Shown here in pieces: positions 60,501 through 64,000 of a DNA stretch of 64,000 nucleotides. This DNA comes from Ustulina deusta. Lineage: Eukaryota > Ascomycota > Sordariomycetes > Xylariales > Xylariaceae. A model generated the notes under the pieces. That model was not told the DNA's origin and did no database searches. It saw only the letters and a program-made list of their open reading frames with translations. How positions within the stretch are numbered: position 1 is the first letter of the stretch; each line of letters opens with the position of its first letter. The translations under genes and the position numbers were made by a program. The stretch lies in the NCBI GenBank assembly GCA_023159155.1, contig JAJNNX010000033.1, forward strand, positions 372,001-436,000, given 5' to 3'.

Positions 60501-62819
60501 TGCGATGGCCCCGGCCAGGTGCTGTTAGTCACTTCGCAAGAGGGACACTGCGCAAACAAGCCACAAGTAACAATTCGACGCCGGTCGCATTACAAGATCT
60601 AGGGCAATATTGACTGGCCAAGCCAATGCGATTGAAGTAGTAGGCGGTATATGATGTTTGACGGCAAAACAAGAATAAGTCAGGTCTATCTGATTAGGTA
60701 CCTAGGTAGGTACAGTCAGTCTTGAGGCGACCAGAAGGCAGTTTTGATTGCCGACAGCGGCAACCATGACATCGAATCCGAGGCATATGTGGCCAATCAG
60801 GGACGAACAATTAGAGAACTTCAGGTCTCCGCCCCCACCATCCTACCGAGGACAGTGCTGTACTAACTACCCTGGGCAGTCGTTACCTAGGCTCGGTACG
60901 AGGGGCCTCTCGATATTTCACTAACCTTAGCGCAAAAGGATTGATTCTAGGGAGCTAGGGTTTTGAGACCATCACTAAGAATGATTCAGTCCGGCAACCA
61001 TTACCCGGAAAGGTAGAATTGTTCTTATTAGCAATTACCTAGGTATCTATTGTGACCGTCTCTACCCGTTTCTAGCCACGCCAGCACTGACTCGAACTCA
61101 AGGTTCGGCCAAGTTACCTTGGGTAGTCCAAAGAAAAGAAGAAAAAAAAGAAAAACCGGAGATTCTGTCACATGTACTCCGTAGACTATATCCCAGATAA
61201 CAGAGGACAGGTTCGAAGCCTACCTAGGTAGTAGCGCGGACATGTGTCGGTTGCCACTATACCACATCGGCGACGAGAATCTACTTCTTTCCATGGCCGC
61301 TACGTGTGAGAATGACGAACAAATATAGTAAGCAAAGCTTATGGAAGCATGTGCTGCATTGTGCCCGAACTGACACTATGAAAGCGGACTGAATGGTTTG
61401 CGAACATTGGCTATGCGAGAACGAGGTGGATGCTCTTTGACGCGAATGATGAGTAGCTCACCGACAACGCCGTTGTAGATCTTGCGGCTGCAGTGCACCA
61501 GGAAACGGAGGCTTTCCTACCTTGATTTTCTGTTGTCTTCTGCAATACACAGATAGCATTATTACTCGAGTTGCAGGAAGGCGTAGGGATGAAATAGGTT
61601 AGCCCGTCTAGGTATTTAGGGCTAGAAAATGGCCAGGATTCAGGTTCAAGAATTCACCTAGGTTCGGTCTGTTAGAATATCGTAATAATCCAAAACCTCC
61701 AATTCTTTTTTTTTTCGACTAAGCATGCCGTCCCTCCACCATGGGACGAAGTTCAACGCTACAGAGATGCATGATCTTCTCGTGACCGGCACAAACTATA
61801 TGCTCTCTCCCGGTTTCATCCAATCTATTCTATGGCTTCCCCATAAACGACGCCGTAATTCATCCATGAGTCAGTTATGCTCAGGAACACCAATCTTCCT
61901 TGGGGTTGTTCCGTCTTGCCCCCGCCTGACTTCTCTGCCTTATTTTGACGTCTGATTGGCGTAATGATAACATGCGGTGTACTAGCGGGCCTATTTCTCG
62001 GATCTCCAAGCAATGTATTCGTTATTCTTTTCGTTTTCCCTTGCATCTGGATCCTGGCTTGCTCTCCCGTAAGGGGGTTAACTTTGAATATACAGCGCTG
62101 AATATGAGTCCAGAGGGTGGAGTTGACGGGAACAGTTTGACTTTCATGCGTGCCTTCAGGTTTGATATGTGAAATATCGTGCGTAGGAGAGTGTCTTCCC
62201 GAGATGTTGTAGGATAGATAGTTTAGATAGCTTCGTTCGCTGCAAGCCCCTAACGACTGAAAATGCCTATCTGTGGCGGAGCACGAAGCTAAACTCGAGG
62301 GGGAGCATGATTGCTGTAGTCTGTGACAGAAGTGGCATACTGACCTAGGAATAGGTAAATCCAAATAATGACTGCCATCTTGTAATATCGTTGTGGTCTG
62401 GTTCCTGGGGCTGCTCTAATTGTTGAGCCGCAACCTTGGCCAGCACGCTTGAGAGGCACCGTCGATAAAGTAAGAACAATGGCTACCCTAAGCCCTTGAG
62501 AATGGACCGAAAATAATATAGTCAGCTGACCAGACACAAGCTTCTCTACGATCATGTTCGGCACCCGCGTACTCAAAGCGTCGTTGAGTCGAGTCGCGCA
62601 ACGGGGCAAAGAGACTCGTCTAAACCTAGAGAAACTAAGGGAGATTGTTAGCTAGATGGAGTTTTATCATTGACCTCGATATCGAAACCCACCTTCACGA
62701 GGCGCTGGAGATTCTGGAAGAGAAATTACAGCATTGACAGTAATAGTTTTGGGGATATGGTTTCAAATGGGGGACGGTGGCTTATTCTTTCTTTTATTAT
62801 CTTCAATCGAGGGTCTCGT
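60501..62819. other. Gene-poor region of about 2.3 kb
   Basis: No supported gene. TACCTAGGTA-type palindromes are dense here: 60696-60713, 61036-61047 and 61220-61233. An open frame of 179 codons at 61825-62364 (-) lacks family motifs. Confidence 0.5.
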
Positions 62820-63010
62820 AGTTCATCGCTTAGAAATGGGCGGCAGCGCACCTAAATATGTCACCCTCAATCACCCGTGGGCTGGTTGTCAACAACGCAG
62901 CACGATAAAGGATAACCTGGAACAACAGTTGCTAGCAATCTCATCTACAAATCTACCTGCTCACTTCAAGATGCAATCATGTTTCGCTAGGCCATCAGAG
63001 CAGAGAATGA
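62820..63010 (+). pseudogene. HET-domain fragment
   Basis: The plus strand reads GGSAPKYVTLNHPWAG, then TIKDNLEQQLLAISSTNLPA and HF. This corresponds to the start of the fungal heterokaryon-incompatibility (HET) domain, normally of the form YVTLSHCWG followed by T-x-x-N-L and a short helix. The next expected part (the tract with WIDSLCI) is absent; the sequence continues into unrelated text. It is a remnant without an intact gene around it. Confidence 0.65.
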
Positions 63011-63098
63011 ACTTGTTCGGTAAGAAAATTATCGCCGTAATCTGGTCCTACCAAGCAGACAAGTAAGATGTAAGTCGGCACGAAGCGGATATCGTTCG

Positions 63099-63137
63099 TT
63101 TTTTTCTCTTCTTTTTTTCTTCCTTTTTTTTTTTTTG
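63099..63137. repeat. Long pyrimidine tract
   Basis: An almost pure T/C run with two poly-T blocks. Confidence 0.8.
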
Positions 63138-63180
63138 CCAATAATCAACACCATCCCTGCATTTAATCCCAAAACGATAT

Positions 63181-63463
63181 TGGCAGATACTGAAGTAGAG
63201 TGGGTGGAACATGAGGTAGCAGAACAAGGGGTTGTATAGGTAGTCAACGCGATAAATATGGGCAGCCTCTGTTTATTAGAACATCACATTTCATTCTTTT
63301 AGCTAGCTATTGCGTCAAACCAAGTTACGTTCTATTATGGTCGTCTATTTCCCCAATTGGAAAGTTACGATTTATACAAGGAATTGTAGGTATAGTCCAT
63401 CTCCTCGTACAAAGGCAAGGTGAAAACCCCTATATAACTGAGCCTACTCACATTGTCCACTTC
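63181..63463 (+). repeat. Direct repeat of about 280 bp, copy 2
   Basis: Partner of 54490-54771. The two copies flank the DUF3445 and ETF-QO genes in the same orientation, 8.7 kb apart. Confidence 0.75.
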
Positions 63464-64000
63464 AATCCCTCAATGATCGATCTTAGAGAGGTGACTTAAA
63501 GTAGAATCGGCAGCCTTGAAAGTAAGATCATGAGATATGTAAAACTAGCGTTCATAACTAGCGTTCATATCTTAAAGCTAGCCAATCTCAAGACAAAGTT
63601 ATGGCGTGGGGTTAAACGATTTCCGCCAATCCGCCACCCATCGCAGTCTTTGCACCCTTGGCACTCTTGGCAGTTAATTGTTAAAGCTAATAAAAGTCTA
63701 GACTACTATTCACCTTTTGAAAGCTGGCTATGTCTACTAGTCCTTGGAAAGGGGTGCCCTTTCATGAGATGAGTGAATTTTAGCCTGAATTCTCGCTTTT
63801 GTCTATGCACAATTCATATTCATGTATGAAAAAGCCAGTGCACAACAAAGATGCTTGTTATTCGTTGAAAGCTTAGGTCAATGAGTTGTAGCATGTAAGG
63901 ACAGAGAAAACAGCATAGGAGTCCCATTATAAAACGGTATTCCCACCTTGCTCACACAGTTAGTTCTAGTCAATCCAAAGCTCATATCTCTCTCATTTCA
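63464..64000. other. Right end, no gene seen
   Basis: Contains an 80-codon open frame (63530-63772, +) without family features. A tandem duplication of ACTAGCGTTCATA lies near 63543-63570. Confidence 0.45.

Noticed and set aside
61825..62364. 179-codon open frame on the minus strand
   Set aside because: No recognisable motif; the composition looks like translated non-coding sequence.

Overview
The window is nuclear DNA from a filamentous ascomycete (Pezizomycotina), probably a Sordariomycete. The evidence is dense short introns (about 45-130 nt) with GTRNGT donors and CTAAC/CTGAC-like branch points, fungal versions of Sec3, ETF-ubiquinone oxidoreductase and hydroxyacid-oxoacid transhydrogenase, a fungal terpene cyclase and P450, a Clr5-ankyrin protein, a HET-domain relic, and an LTR retrotransposon whose decay looks like repeat-induced point mutation (RIP). 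Every spliced model given here was checked by hand for splice sites and phase. Apart from the Clr5-ankyrin gene, each closes to a whole number of codons. The assignment below class level is inference.

Layout. 0.1-11.2 kb is a compact housekeeping and metabolic block: exocyst subunit Sec3 (-), a DmpA/S58 aminopeptidase (-), mitochondrial hydroxyacid-oxoacid transhydrogenase (+), a SAM methyltransferase (-) and a BYS1-like small protein (-). A gene-poor stretch of about 4 kb follows, then a lactose-permease-like sugar transporter (15.4-17.7 kb, +) and another gene-poor stretch. 21.5-29.1 kb holds a sesquiterpene-type cyclase (+), a GT32/capsule-type glycosyltransferase (-) and a cytochrome P450 (+), a plausible small terpenoid cluster.

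30-37.3 kb is a decay zone. It contains a broken MFS transporter, a broken PRISE-type (progesterone 5-beta-reductase-like) reductase and a complete but dead LTR retrotransposon (33320-37254) with 248-bp LTRs and a GTATG target duplication. Its interior is extremely AT-rich. The LTR differences form a two-sided gradient, always more mutated toward the interior.

38.7-48.2 kb is accessory: a secreted HD-domain protein; a fusion of an Asl1/GH128-type glycosidase domain with a CAP (SCP/PR-1) domain, divergent from an unrecognised 437-residue protein; and an opine-dehydrogenase-family enzyme. A short glycosyltransferase relic lies at 40.1 kb. 50.5-54.2 kb is a Clr5-ankyrin gene carrying a frameshift and an in-frame stop, so it is probably decaying or carries sequence errors. 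56.1-60.5 kb has a DUF3445 haem-dependent N-demethylase-like protein (+) convergent with mitochondrial ETF-ubiquinone oxidoreductase (-). The right end is gene-poor, with a HET-domain relic and the second copy of a repeat of about 280 bp.

The best candidates for something undescribed are the GH128-CAP fusion with its divergent partner, and the polarity of mutation in the LTRs. Gene-poor stretches are marked by the palindrome TACCTAGGTA.
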